Source: Nitrospirillum iridis
GTDB lineage: Bacteria; Pseudomonadota; Alphaproteobacteria; Azospirillales; Azospirillaceae
Assembly (NCBI RefSeq): GCF_014205765.1
Contig: NZ_JACIIZ010000017.1
Coordinates: 62,001-126,000, forward strand
Length of the DNA stretch: 64,000 nt
Direction of reading: 5' to 3'
Each line of letters opens with the position of its first letter. Positions within the stretch are counted from its first letter, which is position 1. Positions 47,226 to 56,688 of the stretch are shown here, piece by piece. The notes below the pieces were generated by a model, which did no database searches, was not told where the DNA came from, and was given only the letters and a program-made list of their open reading frames with translations. A program made the position numbers and the translations under genes.

Positions 47226-47902
47226 GTTGCCTGCATGAGTGGGTGACCTTGTTCCTGGGCCGCCATCTGACAACCGCCGCGCCGGTCCTCCTTGACGCCG
47301 GCTGCGGCACGGGCGGCCTGATGGTTCGGCTGCGTCAGGCCTGGCCCCAGGCGACCCTATACGGCGTTGATCTGTCGTTTCAGGCCTGCGAACGGACGCG
47401 ACGCAAGGGGGCGGACTCGGTCGCCGTCGCGAGCGTCAACCACCTGCCCTTCGCCGACAACAGTCTGGATGTCATCATTTCAACCGACATCCTGTGCCAT
47501 GCCGGGGTGATCGAGGCCCAGGCCTTGGCGGAAGTCTTCCGCTGCCTGAAGCCGGGAGGGGTGTGCCTGGTGAACCTGCCCGCGTATGACTGGCTGATGG
47601 CCGATCATGACCGGCGGGTTCACACCGTGCGGCGGACCACCACCGGGCGGCTGCGTCGCCAGATGGAGACCGCGGGCCTGAGGCCCCTATTCACCACCTA
47701 CTGGAACACCATTCTATTCCCACTGATGGTGCTTCGTCGCAAGCTGCTGTCCAGCGGGCGCGCGACCTCCGACGTCGGCGCCTTCCGCGGCCCGGTGAAC
47801 CAGGCCTTCACCGTCCTATGCGGCCTGGAACGCGTGTTCCTGCGCCGTGGGATCGCGTTGCCTTTCGGCGGGTCCGCCCTAGCGTTGGCGGTGAAGCCGT
47901 GA
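47168..47902 (+). CDS. SAM-dependent methyltransferase of the glycan cassette
   Basis: 244 residues, class I Rossmann methyltransferase. Motif I VLLDAGCGTGGLM is followed by an acidic end of beta-2 (LYGVDLS), FADNSLDVIISTDILCHAG (motif IV region) and FRCLKPGGVCLVNLPAY. The C-terminal half (YWNTILFPLMVLRRKLL) is hydrophobic and probably touches the membrane. It likely methylates a lipid-linked sugar or polyprenyl intermediate. The ATG at 47168 has GGGG seven bases upstream. The stop overlaps the GT2 start (GTGA), so the two are coupled. Copy 1 of this gene is destroyed. Confidence 0.85.
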   Translation: MDAIEYALMDGADGTMWWYRCLHEWVTLFLGRHLTTAAPVLLDAGCGTGGLMVRLRQAWPQATLYGVDLSFQACERTRRKGADSVAVASVNHLPFADNSLDVIISTDILCHAGVIEAQALAEVFRCLKPGGVCLVNLPAYDWLMADHDRRVHTVRRTTTGRLRRQMETAGLRPLFTTYWNTILFPLMVLRRKLLSSGRATSDVGAFRGPVNQAFTVLCGLERVFLRRGIALPFGGSALALAVKP

Positions 47903-48897
47903 CGGCGGCGCGGGAAAACGCCGCTTACGCACTCAGCGTGGTCGTGCCGGTTTACAACGGGGCCCGAACGGTGGGCGCCTTGGTGGTGGCGCTCTCCGAC
48001 CTCGCCATCCCGGGTGGTCATGAAATCATCCTGGTGGATGACGGCAGCGCGGACGACAGCCGGGCGGTGTGCGAGGCGCTGGCGCGGGCGGAAGCCCGCG
48101 TGCCGGTCACGTTCGTCCGCCTGGCCCGCAATTTCGGCGAACACAACGCGGTCATGGCCGGCTTGAGCCTGGCACGGGGCGCGCTCATCATCACCATGGA
48201 CGACGATCTGCAGAACCCGCCGGCGGAAGTTGTCCGCCTGTTCGAGCGGGCGCGCGACGGCGGCCACGACGTCACCTACACCTATTACGCCGAAAAGCGG
48301 CACAACGTGTTCCGCAACCTGGGCAGCGCCTTCGCCAATCGCACCGCCTCCCTGCTGCTGGGCCTGCCACCGGGGCTTTACCTGTCAAGCTTCCGCTGCG
48401 TATCGGCCTTCGTGGCGCGGGAGGTGTGCCGCTACACTGGTCCCTTCCCCTTCGTCGACGGCCTGATCCTGCAGGTCACGCGCTCCATCGGACGGCTGCA
48501 GGTGGAGCACCTGCCCCGCGCGGAAGGCCGCAGCAACTACACCCTGCGGCGGCTGGTGCGCCTTTGGCTGAACATCGCCCTCAATTTCTCCACCCTGCCC
48601 CTGCGCCTCAGCGCGCTGCTCGGCTTGGGCACGGCGGCGGCGGGGACGATCCTGGGCGTGGCCTTGCTGTCGCGTTGGATACTGCTGGACGCGCCGGTGG
48701 GAACGGGTGCCGGGCTGTTGGTGGCGCTACTGCTGCTGTCCGGCATCATGCTGGTGATGGTCGGCGTGGTGGGCGAATATGTCGGCCGCACCTTCCAAAC
48801 CGTCAGCGGCCGACCCCAGTACGCCATACACACCCTGGTCAGGGGCCGCACCGCGCAGCCCGGGGCGGGGTCCCCGGACCCCGGCCAAACAGGTTGA
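47899..48897 (+). CDS. GT2 family glycosyltransferase (ArnC/DPM1-like, polyprenyl-phosphate)
   Basis: 332 residues from a GTG that overlaps the methyltransferase stop. The catalytic domain has SVVVPVYNGARTV, ILVDDGSADDS, FVRLARNFGEHNAVMAGL, the metal site MDDDLQNPP and EHLPRAEGRSNYTLRRL. Two C-terminal membrane helices follow (TAAAGTILGVALLSRWIL and LLVALLLLSGIMLVMVGVVG). It transfers a sugar from a nucleotide donor to polyprenyl phosphate at the inner face, for use by the GT-C-like protein encoded next. The exact sugar is unknown. Confidence 0.9.
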   Translation: MTAARENAAYALSVVVPVYNGARTVGALVVALSDLAIPGGHEIILVDDGSADDSRAVCEALARAEARVPVTFVRLARNFGEHNAVMAGLSLARGALIITMDDDLQNPPAEVVRLFERARDGGHDVTYTYYAEKRHNVFRNLGSAFANRTASLLLGLPPGLYLSSFRCVSAFVAREVCRYTGPFPFVDGLILQVTRSIGRLQVEHLPRAEGRSNYTLRRLVRLWLNIALNFSTLPLRLSALLGLGTAAAGTILGVALLSRWILLDAPVGTGAGLLVALLLLSGIMLVMVGVVGEYVGRTFQTVSGRPQYAIHTLVRGRTAQPGAGSPDPGQTG

Positions 48898-48904
48898 GGC
48901 GCCA

Positions 48905-50482
48905 TTGTCCATCGATCACCTGATCAACAGTTCCACCTTCCTGGGCAAAGTGGCGCTGGTGGCCCTGCTGGGGCTGGCGCTCGCCGGCCGCCTGTCCCGG
49001 CGGCCCCTGGAGCCGCGCCTGGCGAAGGTGGCGACCCTGCTGTTCGCCAGCGCCACGGCGATCGTCGTCGCCAGCCGCCTGGTCGAGCACGCGGTGGTGT
49101 TGCGCCATGGTCCCTTGGACCCCTGGAACCAGGGCCTGGCGGCCATCGCCGCCGCCTGGCTTCAGGGACAGCCGCTCTATCCCCTGCCCACCGACGGCTT
49201 CTACTACGGCCTGCTGTATGGCCCGCTGATCTATCGCGTCCTGGCCATGATGCAGGACCTGTTCGGCATTGGGACACCGCTGGCGGCCCTGCCGGGAATG
49301 GTGGCGGAGGCGGCGGCCCTGGCCGTCACCTGGCATGCCGCGCGACGCGCGGGCGTCGGCGGAGGTGCGGCCTTGTTCGCAACGGCCACCATGGCCGGCT
49401 TCGTGCTGCACACCTATCCCGACGTCGGGTTCCGAACCGACCCGTTCCTCTTGTTGCTGGCCGCCCTGGCGCTCTGGGCCACCACTGGACCAGCCGGCAT
49501 GGGCCAAACCCTGGCGTTGGGATTGTACGCCGGGCTTGCCACCGCCCTGAAACCGTCAGGCGCCCTGTATGTGGGCCCGGCGCTCCTCGCGGCGCTGCCG
49601 CTGCGCGATTCCCGGGCGGCGGCCCGTGTCATTCTGCTGGTGAGTGTGACCGGCCTTGCCGGCGCCCTGCTGCCCTTCATCGGTACCGGAACCACACCCG
49701 CGGGCTATCTGCGCTACCTGGCGGCGCTGAGGCCCATGGGTCTGCATGGCCCCCGACTGCTGGGCAATGGCCTGATGGCGCTGTTGCTCGTGCTCCCGCC
49801 GCTATGGCTGCTGCCGCTGGCCGAATGGCGGGCGCGCGCGCAACTCCTGACGGGGCTGGCGCTGTGTCTACCCATTGGCTGCGTGCTGGGTGCCGTGGAT
49901 GGTGCCGGGGTCTGGCATCTGGTGCCGTTCATTCCCTATGCCGCCCTGTTGCTCGCTCGCGCCGCGAACGCGCAAGCGGGATGGAGCCCGTACGCCCTGG
50001 GGCAGACGGCCGTGATCCTGTTGGTCATGGCCAGCGGCGCGCGCTACGCTTTGCAAGAGGCCGCCGACACCCTGGCGGCCGCCCCAAAGGCCGAGGCTGT
50101 GCGTCGGGCCATCACCGACTTCCTGACCGAGCATCCGGGCGCCCAGGTCGCCATCGCCCCCACCAATACACAGGACCCCCTGCCCCCCGACACCCAGTTG
50201 CACCGTCAGGTGGCCTGGCTGGTGGGCCAGGGGCAGCCGCTGATCCTGACCCGCAATGGCTGGCTCGACCTGGGTACCCCAATGGCCATCCAGCAGTTCA
50301 TCGACCGCTACCTCACCCGGTGCGACGGACGATACTGGCTGGCCATGGACAAAGCGCCCTTTATTGCCGGCAAGCATACCCCACCCACGGTCTCGGCCGC
50401 TTTCCTGGCTCTGTACCATAGGGCGGCGCACAACCCGAACCTGGATGTGTGGACCTGTGGCCCGGAACGGGACGAACCTTAG
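48905..50482 (+). CDS. Polytopic GT-C-like membrane glycosyltransferase, copy 2
   Basis: 525 residues. The start is the TTG at 48905 (AGG six bases upstream; aligned with the copy-1 N-terminus); the longer frame from 48779 runs inside the GT2 gene. About ten membrane helices and a C-terminal soluble domain follow. Shared landmarks are LVEHAVVLRHGPLDPWNQG, PLYPLPTDGFYYGLLYGPLIYR, VGFRTDPFLLLL and ALKPSGALYVGPALL. It is a probable transferase using the lipid-sugar made by the GT2 product encoded seven bases upstream. It converges with the aminotransferase gene, overlapping by four bases. Confidence 0.78.
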   Translation: MSIDHLINSSTFLGKVALVALLGLALAGRLSRRPLEPRLAKVATLLFASATAIVVASRLVEHAVVLRHGPLDPWNQGLAAIAAAWLQGQPLYPLPTDGFYYGLLYGPLIYRVLAMMQDLFGIGTPLAALPGMVAEAAALAVTWHAARRAGVGGGAALFATATMAGFVLHTYPDVGFRTDPFLLLLAALALWATTGPAGMGQTLALGLYAGLATALKPSGALYVGPALLAALPLRDSRAAARVILLVSVTGLAGALLPFIGTGTTPAGYLRYLAALRPMGLHGPRLLGNGLMALLLVLPPLWLLPLAEWRARAQLLTGLALCLPIGCVLGAVDGAGVWHLVPFIPYAALLLARAANAQAGWSPYALGQTAVILLVMASGARYALQEAADTLAAAPKAEAVRRAITDFLTEHPGAQVAIAPTNTQDPLPPDTQLHRQVAWLVGQGQPLILTRNGWLDLGTPMAIQQFIDRYLTRCDGRYWLAMDKAPFIAGKHTPPTVSAAFLALYHRAAHNPNLDVWTCGPERDEP

Positions 50483-51582
50483 GCGGGGTGGACCCAGACG
50501 TCGGCCAGCGCCGCCGCCACGTGGACGACCTCATCCTCCGTCATCTCCGGAAAGCAGGGCAGCGTCAGGATCTGGGCTGTCGCTTGCTCGGTCACCGGCA
50601 GGCTGACGGGGCCGGCCAGCAAGGGGCGCAAGGCCGGCTGGTGATGGTCCGGCACGGGATAGTGTATGGCGGTATCGACCCCGGCACGGGCCAGCGCCGC
50701 GGCCAGGCGCGCGCGATCGGGGCTGCGGACCACGGCCAAATGCGCCACATCATCCAGTCCCACCGGGGATGCCCAGTCGGGAACGGGCGCCGGGACGGCG
50801 GCGTGATAGCGGGCGATAATGGCGCGCCGCCGCGCGTTGGCGTCGTCCAAGGCCGGCAAGCGCAGGGTCAGCACGGCCGCCTGGATCTCATCCATACGGC
50901 TGTTGCGGCCTCCGGCCCGCGCCACCACGTACTTGTCGCCCCAGCCGTACTGGCGCAGCGCCCCCAGCCGGTCGGCCAGGGCCGCGTCGCTGGTCACCAC
51001 GGCGCCGGCATCCCCCAACGCGCCCAGGTTCTTGGTCGGATAGAAGCTGAAACAACCGATGGCGCCGAACGCGCCCGCCCGCCGCCCCCGCCGCTGCGCG
51101 CCGTGAGCCTGGGCGCAATCCTCGATCACCGGGATGGTGCCCGCCGCGTCTAGGACGCCATCCATGTCGGCCAGACGGCCATAGAGATGGGTGACGATGA
51201 TCGCCCGGGTCCGGGGCGTCAGCGCGCCGGCCAGCGCCACCGGCGATAAGGTCAGCGTTCCGGGATCGATGTCAGCGAACCGGGGCCGGGCACCGACCGC
51301 CAGGATGGCGGTCGTGGCATAGAAGCCGCCGTTGGCCACAGTGACGACCTCGTCACCCGGCCCCACGCCCAGGGCCCGAAGGGCCAGTTCCAGCGCGTCG
51401 GTGCCGTTGCCCACCCCAAGGCAATGGCTGGTTCCGCAATAGGCGGCGAAGGCGGCCTCGAAGGCCGCCGTCTCCGGCCCGAACAGCACGCGTCCCCGCG
51501 CCACGACGCGGGCCATGGCGGCGGCGATGGCATCGCCGTCCCGGTGACAGGCCCGCTGCAGGTCATTCAGTGGCACACGCAT
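50479..51582 (-). CDS. DegT/DnrJ/EryC1/StrS family sugar aminotransferase
   Basis: 367 residues. PLP-fold landmarks are VPLNDLQRACHRDGDAIAAA at the start, VGNGTDALELALRALGVGPGDEV, IEDCAQAHGA, the PLP-lysine in FSFYPTKNLGALGDAGAV, and ARAGGRNSRMDEIQAAVL. It transfers an amino group to a nucleotide keto-sugar. The pattern resembles FdtB-type 3-amino-sugar enzymes, but substrate choice cannot be read. It is the second gene of an epimerase-aminotransferase unit (25-base gap) and lies beside the glycan cassette, so it probably makes an amino sugar for it. Confidence 0.88.
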   Translation of the reverse strand: MRVPLNDLQRACHRDGDAIAAAMARVVARGRVLFGPETAAFEAAFAAYCGTSHCLGVGNGTDALELALRALGVGPGDEVVTVANGGFYATTAILAVGARPRFADIDPGTLTLSPVALAGALTPRTRAIIVTHLYGRLADMDGVLDAAGTIPVIEDCAQAHGAQRRGRRAGAFGAIGCFSFYPTKNLGALGDAGAVVTSDAALADRLGALRQYGWGDKYVVARAGGRNSRMDEIQAAVLTLRLPALDDANARRRAIIARYHAAVPAPVPDWASPVGLDDVAHLAVVRSPDRARLAAALARAGVDTAIHYPVPDHHQPALRPLLAGPVSLPVTEQATAQILTLPCFPEMTEDEVVHVAAALADVWVHPA

Positions 51583-51607
51583 GTCGCGCCCTGCGTTTGC
51601 GGGATCA

Positions 51608-52621
51608 TCACAGATACAGGGGCAGGGCCGCCCGGTAATAGTCCAATGTCGCCCTCAACCCCTCGGCCAAAGAGGTCTCGGGCGCCCAGCCCGTCAACCC
51701 CCGGAAGAGGCTATCATCGGTGTAGTAATCACCGATGTCGATACGCTCCCGATCGCTTGGAAAGGGGCTGACGACAAGTCCGCCGTCCCCGCCCCCTTGG
51801 GCCAGCAGTTGTTCGGCCAGTTCCCGCAGGCTGACGGGCGGACAGCCACCCACGTTGAGGATGCGCCCCTGCCCCATCGGCACGCGCGCCGCCTCCAACA
51901 GCGCCCGCACGGTGTCGTCGACATAGCTGAAATCCCGGCGCTGGTGCCCGCCCCAAAGTTCAATAGGGCGGCCTTCCAGCACCTGGCGCAGCCACAAGCC
52001 CAGGAAATTCTGCTTGGCATCCTTGACCCGCATGCCCGGACCGTAGGTGTTGGTCAGGCGCAGCACCCGCGTATCCAGCCCATGCACCCGCCAATAAAGG
52101 CCGTGATAAGCCTCCGCCGCCGCCTTGTGCACACCATTGATATCGACGGGCGCCAAAGGGTGCCGCTCATCCACCGGCAGGACGATGGGACGGCCATAAA
52201 CCTGGCGCGTGCTGGCATAGACCACGGTGACCTGGGGGGCCAGGGTGCGGCAGGCCTCCAGCAAGGCCAGGGGGGCCCGGCAATTGGCGTCCAGGTCCTG
52301 AAGGGGCGCCACCATGGACGCCAGATGCCCCGTCTGGCCGGCGAGGTTGAAGACGACGTCACAGCCGGGCAGCAGGTCGCGCAACAGCGCCGGATCACCC
52401 AAATCGGCGATGCGGATGGTGGCCTGGTCGCGGATGTCCGCGACGTTGGCAATGTTGCCCCCGGCCTGCGGCTCAAGGGCGTCCACCACCGTGACCACAG
52501 CGCCCAGCGTGACCAGCCGGCAGGCCAGACGGGCGCCGATGAACCCCAGGCCCCCCGCCACCAGCACCCTGGCGCCCGCCCAGGAAATAGCGGTCGCCGC
52601 CTCGTCGGCGGCCCTGATCAT
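51608..52621 (-). CDS. NAD-dependent epimerase/dehydratase (nucleotide-sugar SDR)
   Basis: About 337 residues from the ATG at 52621; the frame is open 36 codons further without a convincing start. VLVAGGLGFIGARLACRL is the NAD-binding motif and VVYASTRQVYG the active-site strand. In this subgroup the YxxxK position reads INGVHKAAAEAYH, where the usual Tyr is replaced, so the chemistry may differ. RLTNTYGPGMR and RRDFSYVDDTVRALLEA bind the sugar nucleotide. It is the first gene of the unit with the aminotransferase and probably acts on a dTDP/GDP/UDP sugar. Confidence 0.82.
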   Translation of the reverse strand: MIRAADEAATAISWAGARVLVAGGLGFIGARLACRLVTLGAVVTVVDALEPQAGGNIANVADIRDQATIRIADLGDPALLRDLLPGCDVVFNLAGQTGHLASMVAPLQDLDANCRAPLALLEACRTLAPQVTVVYASTRQVYGRPIVLPVDERHPLAPVDINGVHKAAAEAYHGLYWRVHGLDTRVLRLTNTYGPGMRVKDAKQNFLGLWLRQVLEGRPIELWGGHQRRDFSYVDDTVRALLEAARVPMGQGRILNVGGCPPVSLRELAEQLLAQGGGDGGLVVSPFPSDRERIDIGDYYTDDSLFRGLTGWAPETSLAEGLRATLDYYRAALPLYL

Positions 52622-52800
52622 CGATCCCGGCACCTGTGTAATCCCAACCCACGCACCCCTGCCCAAAGGTGCAAACCCAACCCAACACCTTCGCATAGAT
52701 AGCGCAGAACGCGTTTCTGGAGGAAGCAAAGAACGCCGGAGGCTGTCAGGGAACAGATTTTATAAGAATTCGAGAGGGTGGGTGAAGGCCGGCGGCGGCG

Positions 52801-54222
52801 TCAACCGCCCCCCACCAGCAGCCGGAGGACCCAGCGGTGCAAAGGCTTCATCGGTGGCCGCACCAAGCGGTCCAGGCGCGGCCCCGCGCGATCGAATACC
52901 GCCTTGAGATGGCTGAAGGTGTCGAAACCGTCGCGACCGTGATAGCGCCCCATGCCGCTGGGGCCGACGCCGCCAAAGGGCAGATCCTCCACCGCCACAT
53001 GGATCAGGGTGTCGTTGATCACCACCCCGCCGGCGGCCGTGGTTTTCAGCGCCCGGTCGATGACCGCGCGGTCGCGGCCGAACAGGTAGAGGGCCAAGGG
53101 CCGGGGACGGTCGCGCACATAGTCCAGCGCCTGGTCGACATCGTCATACGGCACGACGGGCAGGATGGGGCCGAAGATCTCCTCCCGCTGCAGGGCGGTG
53201 TCCTCCGGCGGATCCAGCACCACGGCGGGACCGATGTCCAGGCCCGGCGCCGGCGGGCCCAGTTCGCGCACCACGGCCCCGCGGGATTTGGCCTCCGCCA
53301 CCATGGTGGCGATGCGGCGGCGGCCGGCCTCGCCAAAGACGGCGGACATGGCGCTGGCGCCCCCCTCCGGCGGGAAATAGGTGGGCACGGCGGCGGCCAG
53401 GGCGGCCACGAAATCCTCCCCCCGCGCGCGGGGCACCAGGGCATAGTCCGGCGCGACACACGTTTGGCCGGCATTGGTGAATTTGCCGTAGGCGATGTCG
53501 GTGGCGGCGGATTTGAGATCGGCGTCGGGCAGGACCAGGGCCGGCGACTTGCCACCCAGTTCCAGGGTGACGGGGGTCAGGTTCTCCGCCGCCGCCTTCA
53601 TCACCAGGCGCCCCACCCGCGTGGAGCCGGTGAACAGGATGTGGTCGAAGGGCAGGCGGCCGAACTGGGCACCCACCTCCGCCCCGCCGGAAACGACGAT
53701 AGCGGTGTCGCCGCCCACCGCCTCCGCCACCATGTCGCTGATCAGCGCGGTGGTGCGGGGGGTCAGTTCCGATGGCTTGAGCAGCACCCGGTTGCCGGCG
53801 GCCAGGGCCCCCGCCAGCGGACCCAGCGCCAGGAACAGCGGGTAATTCCAGGGGGCGATGATGCCCACCACGCCCAGCGGCTGGGGCTGCACCCAGGCGC
53901 GGCCGGGGCCCAGCGTCAAGGGCACCGACCGGCGGCGGGGCCGCATCCAGCCGGCCAGGCGCCGGCGGGCATGGCGCAGGCCCTCCAGCGACACGAAGAT
54001 CTCGGCGAACAGCGTCTCATGCGCCAGCCGCCCGCCGAAATCGGCATCCACCGCCTGGACCAAGGTGTCCCGGCGGTGGACCAGCGCCCGTTCCAGCGCC
54101 GCCAGCTGTTCCTGACGCTGGCCAGCCGACGGATAGGGATCCCGTCGCGCGGCCGCCGCCAGACGGTCGAAGGCCTGGGACACCGCCGCCAAGTCACCGT
54201 CCGTTCCCTGCTCCACCGCCAT
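52801..54222 (-). CDS. Aldehyde dehydrogenase (coniferyl-aldehyde dehydrogenase-like)
   Basis: 473 residues. The start is the ATG at 54222 (AAGGAGG eight bases upstream). ALDH motifs are GIIAPWNYPLFLALGPLAGA, LLKPSELTP, FTGSTRVGRLVM, LELGGKSPALVLPDADL (Glu), and TNAGQTCVAPDY with the catalytic Cys. The N-terminal arrangement and C-terminal FGGVGPSGMGRYHGRDGFDTFSH resemble CalB-type and fatty-aldehyde enzymes. It oxidises an aldehyde to an acid with NAD(P)+. It is the last gene on the strand shared with the TonB receptor and periplasmic oxidation genes and may use their product. Confidence 0.88.
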   Translation of the reverse strand: MAVEQGTDGDLAAVSQAFDRLAAAARRDPYPSAGQRQEQLAALERALVHRRDTLVQAVDADFGGRLAHETLFAEIFVSLEGLRHARRRLAGWMRPRRRSVPLTLGPGRAWVQPQPLGVVGIIAPWNYPLFLALGPLAGALAAGNRVLLKPSELTPRTTALISDMVAEAVGGDTAIVVSGGAEVGAQFGRLPFDHILFTGSTRVGRLVMKAAAENLTPVTLELGGKSPALVLPDADLKSAATDIAYGKFTNAGQTCVAPDYALVPRARGEDFVAALAAAVPTYFPPEGGASAMSAVFGEAGRRRIATMVAEAKSRGAVVRELGPPAPGLDIGPAVVLDPPEDTALQREEIFGPILPVVPYDDVDQALDYVRDRPRPLALYLFGRDRAVIDRALKTTAAGGVVINDTLIHVAVEDLPFGGVGPSGMGRYHGRDGFDTFSHLKAVFDRAGPRLDRLVRPPMKPLHRWVLRLLVGGG

Positions 54223-54294
54223 CACCACCGCCTCCTTCAACCATCAAACGCGCCGCCCTGAACCGGGCCAGCGACCACCGGCGCCCGAGGAACC

Positions 54295-56589
54295 CTAGAA
54301 ATGCCAATTCAGATAGCCGCCGAAGCGACGGGGCGATCCCATGCTGAGCGCGTCGAGGCCGAAGCTGTCCAGATTGTTGATGTCCATGATGTAGGTCCGG
54401 TCGAACAGGTTGCGCACCCACAGCCCGAGGCTGATGGTGCCGTTGGGTGCCGTCCAGCCCAGGCGGGCATCGGTCAGCCAATATCCCCCCTGGCTGAGGC
54501 GGGCGAGGTTGTGGCTGTCGAAGTAGACCAGCGAGCGATAGGAGACGTTCAGGCTGGCGTTCAGCGTGCCCATGTCCTTGCCGCCGATCCCGTCCAGCGG
54601 CTGATCGTAGCTGACCAGGCCGGTCAGGGTCCACCGGGGGGCGGACGGCAGGCGGTTGCCGCTCAAGCTCTCCCCCTCTGACACATAGTTCAGATATTCG
54701 CTGTTGAGGTATTCGCCGCCCAGGCTGATCTCCAGCCCCTTCATGGGGGCCAGCGTGATGTCGGCGTCGACGCCATAGAGGCGGGCGTTGGCCGCGTTGT
54801 TGAAGGTCTGCGTCGGGATGCCATCGCGCGTGACGATCTGGAAGACCTGCAGATTGCTGTAGTCATAATAGAAGCTCGCGGCGTTGAGACGCAGATGCTT
54901 GTCCCACAGCTCGGTCTTGGCGCCCACCTCATAGGCGTCCAGCGTCTCGTCGGCATAGGGCTTCAGGTCGGCGGGGTCGCGGGTGTAGCCACCGAAGAAG
55001 CCCCCGCTTTTGTAGCCGCGGTTATAGCTGGCGTAGACCATGACGTCGTCGGCGGGCCTGACCTGGATGGACGCGCGGCCGGAGACACTGTCGAAGGATT
55101 TGGAATTGGCGTAGCTGAACACCTCGACCACGTCCTCCACCGTGCTGCGGTAGCGGAAGTCCTTGTCGTCCTGGGAATAGCGCAGCCCACCGGTCAGGGT
55201 GACCCTGTCGGTCAACTGGTAATCCACCTGGCCGAAGACGGCATAGCTGTTGCCGGTCTGGGTGTAGGGATAGCCCACCGTGGCCACGTTGTTTTCCAGC
55301 GAGAAGCCGGTGGGATTGTCGTCGGTGACGAACAGCGGGCGCAGGTCGCGCAGGATGTCGTACTGGCTGGAGGTGTTCAGGTAGTCGTGCAGGAAGTAGG
55401 CGCCGGCCACGCCGCGCAGCTTGTCGGTCAACGGCGCCTCCACCCGCAGTTCCTGCGAGATGTCGTGCTGCGTCGCCTTGTAGGCGCTTTGGATCAGGCT
55501 GTTGGGGCTGGCGTCGGTGTCCTCGACATCGTCACGCTCGGCACTGTCAAAGCCGGTGATGGAATAGAGCGTGGCCTTGCCCAAATCCCAGCGCACATTG
55601 ACCGAGGCGCCCCAGGTGTCGACCTTGTCCTTGCCCTTGAGGTTGTAGTCGCCGGCATAGGGGTTGTTGTCGGTGTCGGCATAGCCCAAGGCGTCGGTGC
55701 ACAGGCCCGAGGCGTATTGCCCGGCGGCGCAGAGGCCATTGGCGCCCGCGACCGATGGATCCTGGGGGATCAGGGCGCGGGCCTGGGTATAGCGGCTATC
55801 GCCCCGGTTCTGACCACCATGCAATTGCACCGTGACGCTGAGGTCTTCATTGGGCGTAAACAGCAGGCTGGCGCGGCCGCCCCAGCGGTTGACGGCGTTG
55901 ACGGTGCTGTTGGTCACGCGGTTGAAGGTATCGCCATCGTCGCGCTCATAGACACCGGCGATGCGCATCGCCAGCTTGTCCGGGACGATGGCGCCGCCCG
56001 CGCCCGCCTCCGCCTTCACCGCGTTGTAGCGGCCATATTCCAGGCTGCCGTCGCTGGTGGTCTCGAACGTCGGCTGGCGGGCGGTGATGTTGATGGCGCC
56101 GCCAGTGGTGTTGCGGCCGTAGAGCGTGCCCTGGGGACCCTTCAGCACCTCCACCCGTTCCAGATCGAAGAACTGGCCCAGTTGCGCCAGGGGGGAGGCG
56201 ACGAAGACGCCGTCCATGTAGATGCCAACGGCGCCAGCGGCGTTGGCGTTGAAGTCGTTCAGGCCCACGCCGCGGATGAAGATCTTCGGATTGGCGCTGG
56301 CGTCGGACGTCTTGATCTGCAAGCCCGGCGTCAGGCTGGGCAGATCCTGGACGTCGCGCACGTCCATCTTCTCCAGCGTCTCGGCGGTCAGCGCGGTGAT
56401 GGCCACCGGCACGTCCTGCAGGTTTTCCGACCGCTTCTGCGCCGTGACCAGGATTTCCTGCAACGGCCCGTCGACTGTCGGCGCCTGTTGCGCCGTGGCG
56501 ATCCCGTGCAGCGCGCACAGCGCCACCCCCGACAGCAGCAGCAGTCCAACGCCCCTGCGGCCCATACCCTTCATGCCCGTTCGCGTCAT
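54295..56589 (-). CDS. TonB-dependent outer-membrane receptor
   Basis: 764 residues from the ATG at 56589 (GGGAG seven bases upstream). A signal peptide ends ATA. A TonB box-like LQEILVTAQKR and the plug (VPVAITALTAETLEKMDVRD, IFIRGVGLNDFNANAAGAVG, VEVLKGPQGTLYGRNTTGGA) place it in the large Caulobacter/sphingomonad-type group that imports sugars, lignin-related or terpenoid compounds. The barrel ends RRFGGYLNWHF. The DSD1-like gene ends 99 bases upstream. It probably imports the substrate handled by the neighbouring periplasmic enzymes. Confidence 0.9.
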   Translation of the reverse strand: MTRTGMKGMGRRGVGLLLLSGVALCALHGIATAQQAPTVDGPLQEILVTAQKRSENLQDVPVAITALTAETLEKMDVRDVQDLPSLTPGLQIKTSDASANPKIFIRGVGLNDFNANAAGAVGIYMDGVFVASPLAQLGQFFDLERVEVLKGPQGTLYGRNTTGGAINITARQPTFETTSDGSLEYGRYNAVKAEAGAGGAIVPDKLAMRIAGVYERDDGDTFNRVTNSTVNAVNRWGGRASLLFTPNEDLSVTVQLHGGQNRGDSRYTQARALIPQDPSVAGANGLCAAGQYASGLCTDALGYADTDNNPYAGDYNLKGKDKVDTWGASVNVRWDLGKATLYSITGFDSAERDDVEDTDASPNSLIQSAYKATQHDISQELRVEAPLTDKLRGVAGAYFLHDYLNTSSQYDILRDLRPLFVTDDNPTGFSLENNVATVGYPYTQTGNSYAVFGQVDYQLTDRVTLTGGLRYSQDDKDFRYRSTVEDVVEVFSYANSKSFDSVSGRASIQVRPADDVMVYASYNRGYKSGGFFGGYTRDPADLKPYADETLDAYEVGAKTELWDKHLRLNAASFYYDYSNLQVFQIVTRDGIPTQTFNNAANARLYGVDADITLAPMKGLEISLGGEYLNSEYLNYVSEGESLSGNRLPSAPRWTLTGLVSYDQPLDGIGGKDMGTLNASLNVSYRSLVYFDSHNLARLSQGGYWLTDARLGWTAPNGTISLGLWVRNLFDRTYIMDINNLDSFGLDALSMGSPRRFGGYLNWHF

Positions 56590-56688
56590 GGTTGGCTCCC
56601 TGTGTTTGGTTCCGTCGTTGCGCAACCGCCCTGATAACGCCCTGTTTTTATTAACCTCTAGTGCCCGCCAGAGGGTACGCCCGGCCGC

